Shown here: positions 1-11,233 of the stretch, piece by piece
Layout: every line of letters begins with the position of its first letter
Position numbering within the stretch: position 1 is the first letter of the stretch
Assembly: GCA_008729055.1 (NCBI GenBank)
Contig: SDUX01000010.1
Span: 992,001-1,056,000 of the forward strand
DNA: 64,000 nt
Direction: 5' to 3'
Origin: Pyropia haitanensis
Taxonomy: Eukaryota > Rhodophyta > Bangiophyceae > Bangiales > Bangiaceae
Notes under the pieces: generated by a model
Databases searched by the model: none
The model's input: the letters and a program-made list of their open reading frames with translations, nothing else
What the model was told of the DNA's origin: nothing
Translations under genes and position numbers: made by a program

Positions 1-2096
1 GCGGCGGCCGCCGCCCCCCCGCCCGGCCGGACCCATCGGCAGCGCGCCTCGTGGAGATTGCGGTGGATGGAGGCCAGTGCCTGGCCGCACCCGCCACACG
101 TCCACTCGCTGCCCGCTGCCGTTGCCGCTGCCGCAGGCACCACCGGAGCGCTACCCTCCACGGCCGGCTCACCATTGCCGGCGCCGTCGCCACCGCCGCT
201 GCCGCCGTCGCCGTCGCCGTCGCCGCCACTGCTGGCCAGCGCCCGGTCGAGGACGCGCTCCTGGAACGCGGCTAGCGACAGGTCGGCCGACCCCGCCGCA
301 AGCTCCGCCTCCACAGCCGCCGCGGCGGTGGCGGCGGCGACGCCCATGTCTACCAGTGACTGCACCAGCGCCACGTCGGACGGCCGGGGGGCCGACGGCA
401 GGCTGAGCGCCGCGTCGGCCGCCGCGACGGCCGCCACGTCCTCCGCCGGCGGCGGAAGAGGCGGTTCCCACGGCGGTGGTGACGAGGCGGAGTCTCCAGC
501 ATCCCCAGCCGCCGCGGCCACCGGCCGTGACGGCGGCCGTGGCGGCGGCCGTGGGGGCCACGGTGACCCCCAATCCTCCTCCCGGTGACACAGCACGTCG
601 TAGCGCTCCACGTCGGCGGCGGTGACGACAGCAGCGGCGCCCCCGCCGCCACCGCCGATGCCGCCCCCCGTGCGAGGACGCTTGCGCGGGCGCCCCAGCG
701 GCGCGACCGACGCGGGACCCGCCGCCATGGCCGGTGCCGGCGCCGCCAGCGGTGCCGCGGGCGGCGGCGGCGGCGGGGGCACCCCCTCCGGGTCCCCCCA
801 CGCCCAGTTGTGGTCGTGCGCGTCGCCGGCGGTGCCCCCCCCACCATCCCCCCCCCGCCGCCGCCGCCGCGGCGCCCCCCCCCCCCCCACCAGCTGCCGG
901 GGCGTCAAACCGGTCGACCGTCTGGCCCGCCATGCGCGCGCGGCGGGCGGCGAGGGCGCGCGCCGTGTCGGCGCCCGCCACGGTCAGCGAGTACCACGCC
1001 GGGTTGGAGCGCTTGGCCACCAGCCCCTTGGTGATGAGGGTGCTCATCGAGGACCACGCGCCGTAGCGGGCCGACGGGGCGGCGGCGCCATAGCCCGACG
1101 GCTGCGCGTCCATTGGCTCGTCCGCGCCCGCCGCGGCGGCGGCGCGGAGGGCGTCGCGGCGGAGCTCCGTCTGCGGCGGGGTCCCCACCGCCGCGTCGTA
1201 GAGGGCGAGCAGCAGCGCGTCCGCGCCAGACCGGTAACGGGGGGTGTACGCACGGGGTTTGCGGACGGGAACGGCGGGCATGCCGGCGTACGGGTCGTCT
1301 TCCTCGTCAACGTCGTCGCCATCGGCATCGTCGGCGGCGGCGGCGCCGCCACCGCCACGTCCGCCACGGCCCCCACGGCCGCCACGACCCCCACGGCCGC
1401 CACGCCCACGGCCACGGGCGGCACCTCCTCGCCCTCGGCCGCGGCCGGCGGCACCCCGCGCCGCGGCGGCCGGTCCCAGCCCATCCGCCGCGTCCTCCGC
1501 GTCCATCTCGGCGGCGAGGCGCGCGTTGAGCGCCGCCTCGGGGGTGGCGTACGCACCACCGGCGGCGGCGGCGGCGGCGGCGCCCCCCCCCCGCCCCCCC
1601 GCCCGCGACCGCGCCCACCCCCCCCGCGGCCGCGGCGGCGGCCCGCCGGCAGCGGCCCCGCCGCGGCCGCGTCCGCCTCGTCCTCCTCCCCCGACCGGTA
1701 CACAAACTCATCGTCTGGGTGGGGCATGGCACCGTGGCCGCCGCCGCCGCCGCGGCCGCCACCGCCGCCCCCCCCACCGCCGCCGCGCGCCCCCCCCGCA
1801 GGGCCACCGGCGCCCCCCGCTGGCGGGTGCGCCCGGAGGTACAGCGCCACGGCGGTGGCGGTGACCGCGCCCACCCCGTGCACCGTCAGGGCGGTTGCCC
1901 GGTCCGTCACGACGACGGGGTGCGCGGCGAGCTCCCGCGCCGCGCGGCGGTAGTTGATGGCCGCGCCGTCGCCAACGCCGGGGGCCGCGGCCAGCTCGAG
2001 GATGTGGTTGGCGAGCGCCAAGTTGGCGGGGTGCACGATGGCGCCGCCGCCGCCACCGCGGGCAAAGGTGGCTGACCCACCGACGGTGCGGGACAT
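1..2096 (-). CDS. MUS81: MUS81 structure-specific endonuclease, N-terminal part (runs off the left edge)
   Basis: MUS81 pairs with EME1 to cut branched DNA (3' flaps, replication forks, Holliday junctions) in the nucleus. The protein starts at the ATG at 2096 with a helix-hairpin-helix-like region (NLALANHILELAAAPGV, then YRRAARELAAHP). A winged-helix domain follows near 1260-930: YTPRYRSGADALLLALY, then YGAWSSMSTLITKGLVAKRS and NPAWYSLTVAG. This is the usual MUS81 order. The reading frame changes at the C/G runs near 1580-1600 and again near 840-890. Downstream of the second change one frame stays open to position 1 and holds a possible nuclear localisation signal (GRPRKRPRT), a UBA-like helix (ALVQSLVDMGV) and a C-x2-C-x11-H-x3-C finger. 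The ERCC4-type nuclease domain must lie beyond the window. Identity is firm; the exact frame of the linker is not. Confidence 0.82.
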
Positions 2097-3627
2097 GGCA
2101 GACGGGGGTGTGCGCAGTCAGGGGGGGGGGGGGCAACACTCCCGCGGCAAAACCCCGCATCAACGACCCCAACCGAGGGGGCGACGCGTAACCACGACGG
2201 GGTGGGGCGGAGGGGGGCGCCGCCGCACGTCGCAACACCCGGCAGTGCGTGCCACCGTGGAGGTGCAGATGCGGCGGTCACGGTGGGGACCGGGTCGGCA
2301 AGGCCGCCGTCTCGTGGGCGGCGTCGACGTGGCGGCCAAGTGGCGGGGCGGGTGCGGCGAGGGCGGCGAGCAGGGCAAGCCGAGCAGTGGACGCGGCGCG
2401 GCGCGGTTGGATCAAAGCACCTATGCGTGTGGGTTTCCCGCCACCAGCTGACGCTTGCGCCGCGGTCCTCCTGCGCTTGGACAGAGCTCAGGACTTGCCG
2501 GGCGGGGTGGCCAAAGGAGTTGGACGTCAGCCCCGGGTGACGCGATCATCTGGACGGCGACCCACTCCGTCGTCGCCGACCGCTCGGCGCTCGTCTCGCC
2601 GCCTCTGCCGCCGCCGCGGCGGTGTCGGTCGGCTGGCGGCGCCACGGCCGAGGCGCTCGGTCGGGGGAGGTGTATCGCGGGGGCGCCCTCGGGAGCCGCG
2701 CCGGCCGCCACGACGGTGACGGCGACGCTGCCGGCGGCGGCGGCCGCCGCGCCACGCACGCTGCGCCACGGCCGCCGCGGCGGCGGCACGGCGCGCGGGG
2801 TCGGGCGGCGGCGGCCACCCGTCCGCCGCCCCCCTCCCCTGAAGCTGCTATGGGCAGACTCTGCCGGGGGGGGAGGCCGCCCGCAGGGGCTAGGCTGACG
2901 GGGCGGGGCGGCAGTGGCGCATGAGGGGGAAGGACCGCCGGGCCGTGGACGTGTGCGGGCAGGCGGGCCGCGACGGCGTCGACCCCCTAGTCGTTTCTGC
3001 TGGGGGCGTGGGTGGGCGGCGTTGTGCGTTTTTTTTTTGCCTGCCCGCTCGCCCGCCACCCACTTTTGCGTCCCGCCTGGACGCCGTGGTCACCCTCTCG
3101 CGGCCGTGTGCGCGCGGCTGCTGCCGGACGCCGTCCTACCCCCGTCGCCGCCGACCCCGTTTGCCGCCCTACCCTCCCCGCGCCGCGTCGGTGGCACCCC
3201 CGCGCCCCATTGTTTCCTGGGAGGACTTGCGTCCCGCACGTCTGCCTCGTCCCCGCTCCTTCCCCCTCCCCTCCGTCCGCGTTCCCACTCTTCCCCCGCG
3301 CGTCCTCCCCCCCCCCGTCCCGTCAGCCCACCCTCCCACCCCTGGCATCCCCTCTCTTTCGCCCGGCGGGGAGTCCCCATGGGCGCTCACCGCGGCCGCC
3401 TCGCCCGTGGCCGGCGCCTCTATCGAACCGCCGATGACCACTACGCGGTGGTGGGGGGCTCCGCGGCGGTGCCGCCGCCATCACGCCTGCGGGTGCTTCT
3501 CTCCGCCGCCGTCGCGGGCCTCCACGTGGCCGCCGGGCGGGGGGGGGGCGGCGGCGAAAAGGGCTCCGTCCTCGGGGTGACCGTGGGCGGCGGTGGGGGG
3601 GCTGGCGGCGGCGTCGGCGGCGGCGGC

Positions 3628-3663
<36 letters not shown>

Positions 3664-3746
3664 AGCGGCAGCAGCAGCGGCGACGACGATGGCGCGTACC
3701 CCCCCCCGCCTCGGCCGGGTTCTTGACCGGCCACCGCCCACGGGTG
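2097..3746. promoter_or_regulatory. Divergent intergenic region between MUS81 and the first methyltransferase-like gene
   Basis: This 1.65 kb separates two genes transcribed away from each other and so should hold both promoters. It contains a T10 run at 3029-3038, a G/C-rich block, and a long GGC repeat at about 3613-3663 just upstream of the + gene. Open frames on both strands (for example minus 2421-3059) begin with non-ATG codons and match no family I know. An ATG at 3689 lies in a different frame from the chosen start at 3747. Confidence 0.4.
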
Positions 3747-5717
3747 ATGGTGGCACTGGCGGGCCTCGTCTTCCTCTTCCTCGAAGCCCGCCACTATGCG
3801 CTGGTGCCGGGTGTCGTCGCGCAGCTAACGTCGGGGCAGGTGGCGGCCCTGGGGGGGGTTGCGCCCGGCCACGCCTTTCGGCTCGCCGCGCCCGCCGAGC
3901 TGGCCACGTGGGTTCACGCGGGGGGGCGTGCCGCCGCCCCCGCGGCTGTCCCTGTGAGCGGTGATGCCGCGGCGGCCGCCGCCGACGCTGCCGACGCGGC
4001 CGCTGACGCTGCCGCCGACGCTGCCGACGGCGCCGACGGCGCTGCGGTGCTCGCGCCGGGGCCGCTCGAGGTGGACGAAAAGGTGAACGCCACGGCGGAG
4101 CGGGTGCGTGACGCTCACCTGTTCCGCAACGCAGCCGAAGTGAGCAGCCGGGCGGCGGCGGTGGCGGCGGCACGGGCAAAGGCGGCGGCGGCGGCGGGGG
4201 AAGCCCAGGCGGGGGCGCCGGGGGAAGGCACCGCGTCGCAGGCGGCAGCGGCGGTAGGGGGGACTTCCGCGACGGCAGCGGGCGTTGCGGCGGGCACGCC
4301 CCTGCCCTCGGCGACGGCCGGGGAAGTGCCGGCAGAGCCGCGGGCACCACCACCCGCGTCGCCTGCGCAAGCGCCTGCGGTGTCGGCACCCCCTGGGGCG
4401 CGAGCTGGGGCTGTGACGGTGGGGCCGCCGCCGCCACCACTGGCGGCTGCCGCGCCGGGAGCGCCCCCTGTCGCCGAGGCGGGGTCGACCCACCCGACGG
4501 CGACGGCGCCACTGACGCCGTCCGTGGCCGTGAACGTCGGAGGGCCAGCCGCGCGCGACACCGCCGCCCCGACGACGGTGGTGGCAAGTCCGCCACCGGA
4601 CGGGGCGGCAGCCGACGGTGCGGCCCGCATCACGCCGAGCCCCCAGATGGTCGAGGCCCGCGCGGCGATCGAGGGGATGGGGGGCTGGGTGGCGCCCGGC
4701 GCGGAGCTCTCCCCCCCGCGCGCGATGCTCGATGCCGAGACAGCTGGCACCGGTGACTTGATGGCGTCCAACGCAGTCACAGCGGCGCAGGCCGAGACGG
4801 ACAACCGGGACCTCGAGGCGGATGCGGAGCCGGTGCCCAGGCATCCCCACCCCGGCGCTCGGAGCAAAGATGGCGGCGGCAACGAGGTCCGCGGCGGCGG
4901 CGGCACCCCCATCCGGGTGACGACGTTCTCGTCCGACCACGGCGTCACGGCGGCCACCGCGGACGCTGGGGACGAGGACGATGGCGCCGACGCGCGGGTG
5001 GCTCTCGTAGGCGGTCACCACTTTCGGGGCGTCCCCGCCGATGCGATTGACGTGGCGGCGCACGGGGGCATCTACGAAACGGGCACCCACAACCTGACGC
5101 GCGTGTCCCATATGCTGTATCGCATCATCCGGTACCACAACATCACCTCGATGCTCGACGTGCCATGCACCGCGCACGTGGCGTGGATGCCTGCGCTGCT
5201 CGCGCGCCTCGACTATGAGATCCCCGCGTTTCGGTACCAGTGCATGGACTCGGCGGCGGACGTGAGCGCCGCGGCGCGCGCCCTCCGCGGCGCCTCCGAG
5301 TCGGCCATCGTGACGGGCGGGGTACGCTACTGGGAGGTGCCCCTCCCCGCGGTGGACCTCATCTTTTCGTGGAGCGGCCTGGAGCACCTGACGCTCAGCC
5401 GCACGTTTAGCTTCTTTTACAACGTCCGCGCGTCGGGGTCGGCGCTGGCGCTCGTGGGCCACCACGCGGGGCTAGAGAACGCGGTCATCCGCCGGTCGGC
5501 AAGCGGCAAGCGCAAGACGATGACGCGGCCGCGGCCGCCGGGGGTCAACCTGCGCGAGCAGCCGTTTGCGTTTGCCGCGGCGGAGCGCGTCATCGGGGGG
5601 TTTGGCCTGCCGCCGCCGCCGGGGGGGGGGGATGCGGCGGACCATGGCCGCCGCCTCCGCGCGGCGCAAAAGCAGCTGCTGCTGTACCGGGTCAGCAAGA
5701 TGAGACAATCGTGGTGA
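3747..5717 (+). CDS. Membrane-anchored class I SAM methyltransferase-like protein (DVPC family)
   Basis: This single-exon gene encodes 656 residues. The chosen ATG opens directly into a hydrophobic signal-anchor (VALAGLVFLFLEARHYALV), suggesting a type II membrane protein of the secretory pathway. A long Ala/Pro-rich stalk (about residues 60-430) leads to a C-terminal Rossmann-like domain. That domain carries MLDVPCTAHVAWM at about 469 (motif I region), DLIFSWSGLEHL at about 537, and a later VNLREQPFAF. These resemble the bacterial and cyanobacterial methyltransferase-like family with D-x-P-C-G-D-x-x-W-M, D-L-x-F-x-x-x-x-x-x-H-L and P-L-N-L-x-x-P-P-F motifs, whose substrates are mostly unknown. 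The glycine normally following Cys in motif I is Thr here, so cofactor binding may be altered. It converges on DUR3-A, 443 bases downstream. Fold assignment is fairly good; activity and substrate are unknown. Confidence 0.72.
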   Translation: MVALAGLVFLFLEARHYALVPGVVAQLTSGQVAALGGVAPGHAFRLAAPAELATWVHAGGRAAAPAAVPVSGDAAAAAADAADAAADAAADAADGADGAAVLAPGPLEVDEKVNATAERVRDAHLFRNAAEVSSRAAAVAAARAKAAAAAGEAQAGAPGEGTASQAAAAVGGTSATAAGVAAGTPLPSATAGEVPAEPRAPPPASPAQAPAVSAPPGARAGAVTVGPPPPPLAAAAPGAPPVAEAGSTHPTATAPLTPSVAVNVGGPAARDTAAPTTVVASPPPDGAAADGAARITPSPQMVEARAAIEGMGGWVAPGAELSPPRAMLDAETAGTGDLMASNAVTAAQAETDNRDLEADAEPVPRHPHPGARSKDGGGNEVRGGGGTPIRVTTFSSDHGVTAATADAGDEDDGADARVALVGGHHFRGVPADAIDVAAHGGIYETGTHNLTRVSHMLYRIIRYHNITSMLDVPCTAHVAWMPALLARLDYEIPAFRYQCMDSAADVSAAARALRGASESAIVTGGVRYWEVPLPAVDLIFSWSGLEHLTLSRTFSFFYNVRASGSALALVGHHAGLENAVIRRSASGKRKTMTRPRPPGVNLREQPFAFAAAERVIGGFGLPPPPGGGDAADHGRRLRAAQKQLLLYRVSKMRQSW

Positions 5718-6160
5718 GGGTCGAGCCAGAGCGGGGTGGAGCGGAGGTTGGGGGATACTCGGTGGGGGTGTGGGACCCTTGGTTGGGGGGGTCGCAACAG
5801 GCTCCAGCGCCGAGACGCGTACGTGACAAGGACGGTGGGCCGTGCTGGCCAAAGGCCGTAAGAGCTGACAAAGCACACTACCCAAGAACCTGCTATTGTT
5901 GAAACAATGTTACCCCACCAGGAGAGCAAGCGCTAGGACGAGGTGACAAAGCACAGAGCACCGCACCAAGCGGCGACAGTACCGAGAGCACACCTCTCGT
6001 ACGACAGACGAAACTGGCGGGGGGCAGGGCGTGTCAGGCCCACGCTCCCACCACAGTTAGGACCACCAGCAACGGCCAGAAGGCGTGCGATAAAACCTGT
6101 GGGAGGCGCCAAATTTACACACGCGCGCGGTCTGCCGCCCGGTTGCGCCACCCGCGACGG
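5718..6160. other. Convergent 3' intergenic region
   Basis: The region lies between the 3' ends of the methyltransferase-like gene (+) and DUR3-A (-). It is less GC-rich than the genes and contains two near-copies of a short GTGACAAAGCAC-like word (near 5867 and 5942). No gene is seen in it. Confidence 0.5.
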
Positions 6161-8637
6161 CTACTCGTTGGTCGAGTCGCCGTCGACCGAGTCGGCCAGC
6201 TCCACCGACTCCTCCAGGCTCTTGGGCTCTGGAGCCGGCACGATCTTGCCCAGGCTGATCACCCCGAGGATGGCCGACCGCGACTCCCACACGGGCAGCA
6301 GCACCATCGCGCCCGTGGCCATGAGCCCCCAGATGATGGACAGGACGACCCAGAAGGTGAAGTAGCCCTTGGAGAAGACGCCCGCCGGCAGCGCCAGCAG
6401 CGGCCACGCGACGACCAGCACCAGCGCGAGGCCAATGCCCCACGCGCTGATCATCTTCATCGCGCGGTCGATTTCCGCCTCGTCCTCGGGCGTCAGCTCG
6501 GCGTTGGCGTCCTCGTCGACGAGCGCAATCGCCTTGGTCGCCGACCAGTCGCAGTCGTCTGGCTTGATAAAGGACACAATCCCACAGATGGCGGCGGAGC
6601 TGAGGATGGCCACCAAGTTGCCGACGACCATCACCTGGTCCAGGCCCGTGTTGGCAATGCTGATGCCCCCATCAAAGGTGGAGGCGTACCCGAGCCACGA
6701 TGCAATCGCGAGGAGCAACCCGCCAATGGCGCCGGAAATGGCCCCCGCCGCGGAGCACTTTGCCCAGCTGATGGACATTGCCACAGGGGCGACCGCGGAC
6801 CCGATAATGACGCCCATACCCAGGTACACCCACCCCAGGCTGACGCCAATCGCGTTGAGGGCGATCCCCAGCACGCCCATCAACAGCCCAAACGCGACAA
6901 TGGCAATGCGGGAGACCAGGATGATCTCCTTGCCTGTCGGGTTGTGGCCCATGTGCCGCCGGATGGGCACGTAAATGTCGTACGCGACGAGCGACGACAC
7001 GGCAATCTGCTCGGCCGCGCCGGTGGACGTCACGGCCATGAAGAGCATAACGAGGATGAGAACCGAGCCGCCTTTGCCCATCAGGTGCGTCGCGACAGCG
7101 GGCGGCACGAGGCCGCTGTTGGACTCGTCGAGGGTGATGGGCAGCGAGAGCGCCAGGCTGGCCAGGCCCAACGACGTGGCCAGGGTGAAGGGGATGGAAA
7201 ACCAGGACAGCCCGCCTAGGATGTAGCCCTTCCAGGCCGCCTGCGGCGTCGCCGCAATGGCCGACTGCCAGTAGCTCTCTGTAGAGTGCGTCAACGAGTG
7301 CGGTAAGTGGCCAGTCACATCGACAGAGAAGGAACAGTCCAGACACCCGCAGACCGAGCAGTCAGTAGCTGTCCCACCCGACGCTTGCACTGCCAGACGT
7401 GTGACGGCCTCCCGCTGTATGCAACCCCGACCAGCACCCCCTCTCGAGCTGTCGCGCTTCTCAACATACGGTCGACAAACACAGTGCCAAACTGCGGCAG
7501 GAAAGACAGACACCCGACGGACCGCGCGTCGCGCGGTTGACACGCCCAGGCAAAATGGCAAACACGGTCAACACGAGTAGACGGCGAGCGCGAATAGTGG
7601 ACCGACCAGTCAGTCACCAGCTCAACTTTGGCCAACCGACACGGGCTGCCAGGCGCGTCCAACGCGACCCCCTCCCCACCCCAGCCCGACCCCACCCTTA
7701 TCCACCGCCATTCCCCCCCACGCCGCCAACGTACGTTGCCACAAATGTTGCTCAGCCCAAACAGCAGGCCGTTCTTGCTAAACATGGTCAGGTAGCTGCC
7801 GCCCCGGTTGTCCGCGACCGGTTCAATGAGGACCGACTCCTGCAGCCGCTCGTACACCTTGGCCGGCGAGCCCAGCGTGGAGTCGGTCACGTACACCTGG
7901 AACACGAAAATGCACAGCGCGATGAGGATGACGGCGGTGTTGAAGTAGGACGCCACAAACGTGGCTTTGAGGCCGCCCGCGAGGGTGTAGAGAATGACGC
8001 CGAGGGGGATGAGGAACGACGCCAGGTCCGTGTTGATGCCCGTCAGCGCGCTGACCACAGCGCTGCCACCCAGGATGAGCATGGACGTCACAATAACGTT
8101 GGTGGCGAGGGCGAAAAACAGAAACACCGCGTGCGCGACGGTTCCCCACCGCGCCTGGATGATCTCGAGGAACGTGTGCGCGGTCGGCGCCCGCCGCTTG
8201 ACCTGCACCGCCAGCAACGAGAAGACGATAATCTGCAGCGTGGCCCCCGACGCGTACCAAAACGGCCCCGACACCCCGTACTTGAACGCCACGTTGGACG
8301 ACTGCAGCAGCGTCGCGGCCCACGTCCACTGCGACACAATGACCGACGCGGTGAGCCCGGTCTTGACGCTCCGCCCGGCCGTGTTGAAAAACTCCGAGTC
8401 CATCTTGCGCCCGAGCACCCGCTGCTCGATTAGCACAATTCCCACCGTGGCGATGCCAAAGGCAATGCCAAACGCCAGCACGATGACGTAGCCAACCCAC
8501 TTTTCGAGGACGGGCTGGCCGCCAAAGAAGCTCGTGCGGCACTCATACTGGGGGTCGAGGAAGAAGTTGCGCACCACCGTCGCCGGGTCGCAGTTCCACG
8601 TGGACACGCCGGGGTTCACCACCGCCGGCGTCGCCAT
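6161..8637 (-). CDS. DUR3: DUR3 high-affinity urea/H+ (or Na+) symporter, copy A
   Basis: DUR3 belongs to the solute:sodium symporter family and imports urea across the plasma membrane. Three exons join cleanly: 8637-7735, a 22-nt micro-exon 7491-7470, and 7278-6161 (680 residues, usual for DUR3). The ATG at 8637 is the first in frame. Exon 1 carries [20 protein letters not shown] and [19 protein letters not shown], the substrate and cation pathway region. The micro-exon supplies FGTVFVD and exon 3 begins with the conserved [19 protein letters not shown]. Donors are GTACGT and GTATGT; acceptors are GCAG and ACAG. Many hydrophobic helices run throughout, and the C-terminus is acidic (SVDGDSTNE). 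It is an inverted paralogue of the gene at 59582-62074. Large open frames antisense to it are artefacts of GC content. Confidence 0.95.
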
Positions 8638-11233
8638 GGCGGCCGCCCGCTCCAAGGCGCGCGGGGACGGACGAAGGTGGGCTGGGAGATGACTGGACGG
8701 GAGGGCAGACGGCGACGGGGCGGGGGGGGCGGAGGGGGCAGATGGGACGGGCAAGATACCGGCGGCGGCGCCAAACGCCGAGGCGGTGCCTGCAAAGAAC
8801 TACGACGCCTCACGACGGACGCAGGGCAAGGGTGGTAAACGCCGCTGCGGCCCCCCCTCCCGTACGGCGGCGGCTACAACGGGAACCAGGACGTGGCGAG
8901 CAGTGAGGCCGGGGGGAAACGCCCGCTCGGCACGCGTGCGCCCTGCCAGAGGGCGGCGGGTATCAGCAGCAAGAGGCGCCGCGCACAGAGGCACAAAAAA
9001 GCGCTCTTGCGTTTCGGCGTCGCCCCTCATCCTCTTGTGCCGGCCCCCGGGCGACGGCGGGCGGCGCGTGACGCGAGCGGCGCCTTGCCGCTCGACCGCC
9101 CGGGGCGGGCCCACTGGCAGGGGCCGCACCGCCGTCCACGTCTGCGGAGGGGGGGGGGGGGGGGGGGGGGGTGGTTGCGTGGAGGGCGCCGCCGTCAGAC
9201 GCCCGTTTGGCACGCGCCGACGGGACTGGCGGAGGGGGTGGCCCGCGCTGGCGCCGCCGACGTTGAGGCCGCGCACAGGGCCCACCGCGCGCGACGGCCG
9301 CGCCTCGCGGCGGGGCGCTGTCGGCCGGGCGGCGCCTACGTTATCCCCCTGCCCACGCGGCGAGACCCGCCGTGCGCGCGCACATCATCGGCGGCCTACA
9401 TAGCGTGGCCGCGGGGGTCCGCCGCCCCCCCGAGCAGCCACCCCCCCCGCGCGCGGCCGCGTGCCCCCGATCGACGGCTGCTGGAAACACTATTTACCAA
9501 ACGCGTCCCGCGCGGCGGCGGAGGAGCTCGCCGCGGGGGGGGGGAGAGCGGGAATGAAACCCGGGCGGCTGGTGGGGTGCGTGTCTGAGGCGCCCCCCCC
9601 GCCGGCGCCGCCGGCGGGACCGCGACAGTGGCTCAATGGGGATACCCCCCCCGCGCGGGACGCGGCCCCGCCTCGACGCCCGTGCGCGGCCGTGCGACCG
9701 CGCGGCGGCGCCGCGCCTCGCACCGCCCCCCCCCCCCCCCCCCCCCTCACCACCCTCGCCCACCCGGCCGGCTTTGACGTGACGGCCTACTGGCCGCGCG
9801 ACCGCGCAGTGTGTTCGCGCAAGGCCCCACCCACCGCCGCCGCCCGCGCGCCCGTGGCGGGGGCGAGCGGCGGGGAGCTGCCGCGGTGGCGACCCGCCGC
9901 CGCGCTCCGCGCGCTCTCGACGTTGCGGCGGACGGGGCGGGGGGGGGGGGCGGGGGGGGGGACCGCCGCCGTACCCACACAGCCGCGCGTCTCCACTGAC
10001 ACAGCGGATGCTCGGGGGGGGGGGGGGGGGCGTCACCCTGTGTTTGGCGTGGGAGCAGCTATACCCCGGGCGGGGCACGCCGTGATCCGGCTCTGGACGG
10101 CTGGCCAGAGCACGGCGGCGGGTAGCCAACGGGAGCCAACGGCCGCGCTGAGCGTGCCATCCCAGCCGGATCTCGTCCTCCCGCTCTCCCAGCTGTGACA
10201 TGCAGAAGGGTGGGCAGGGGGGAGGCCCCCGTCGCAGCCAAGGAGCTGCTGCTGACGGCGCGGCGGGACCCTCCGCCGGCGGCGCCTCGCGCCAGCCCGC
10301 TGTTGCCGTCGCGACGCGCCGCCCCGTGGCGGCCGGTACGCTCGGCGTGTGTGCGCGAGGCAGCCGCGGATTGGCAGCCGACGCCGCCCAGCCGCGTGCA
10401 ACGTAGGGCGGTCGAGGAGGGCGGCGCACGGACCCTGTAGGAACTGGGGGCCCCCCTCGGGTCTCGCTATCGACAGGGGAGGACGTGGCGGCCTGTGAAT
10501 CGCGACGGAGCTGGCGGGGGCCTCAGCTGTCTGCTTCAGACAGGGGGAGCGGGACATGCGAGTTATGTCCTTGTACATGTGTGTGCGGTACTCGAGCGTG
10601 AACACCGCCGACTTGGCTCAATGGTTGGGCGCGCGTATTGTATTCTCACAGGGCACTTCCATTGGACCAACTGTTTGACGATGGAGGTGCGCAGCGCCAA
10701 TGGAGCTTGCGTTCGAGTCAACAGCCAATGGAGAGCGAAAGAAGACTGCTGCAGTTGCCGAGGTGGCGTCCCAGCGTGGTTGTCAGACAACCAACCCGGG
10801 GGGGCTGTTGAGAACCTTTGCTGCCATGTCGTCCAATAGTTGTCGTCCGTTGGGTTTCACATGACCAGCTGTTGTTGAAATCGTTCCGTGTCGACGACGC
10901 AACAAAATGTAGTTATTAGCGAAATGATTTACACTACTTGCGATCTACCCGTCAGGGTATTTCGCGCTGTCACAGCACAGCGTGCAGCCGGCTCTTTGGA
11001 AGCGCAACAGTTCGCACGCACAAACGACCTTCGAGCTGGAGCACGCACCAACGTCCACGGTTTGGCCCGCGGCGCCCGCCTGTGTCCACTCGCTACACCA
11101 CCCGACGCCTTCCCGATCGCCTCTCCGTCTGGCGCCGCCCCCGGTGCGCATCGGCCGCACCGCCCGCGTCCGTCCCCCTCCTTGTGGTTGGCCGCCGCCT
11201 TCCCCCCCCAACCCTGCCCGGCCGCGCGGCCGC
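8638..11233. other. Intergenic region upstream of DUR3-A and the MAPR gene
   Basis: This 2.6 kb separates divergent genes. Its first part is extremely GC-rich and holds a G23 run (9149-9171), a C22 run (9726-9747) and a G17 run (10014-10030). From about 10440 to 11000 the base composition is more balanced and the words CCAAT/CCATTGG recur (near 10617, 10660, 10699, 10725 and 10833), which could be CCAAT-type promoter elements of the + gene. No coding region is convincing. Confidence 0.4.

Noticed and set aside
3689..3964. Upstream ATG (MARTPPRLGRVLDR) as start of the first methyltransferase-like protein
   Set aside because: It is in a different frame from the signal-anchor and methyltransferase domain and runs into Arg/Pro-rich sequence.
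10605..10725. tRNA-like A-box (TTGGCTCAATGGTTGGGC) followed by a B-box-like GCGTTCGAGTCA
   Set aside because: A D-arm can be drawn, but no anticodon arm, T-stem or acceptor stem pairs, and the boxes are too far apart without an intron I can define.
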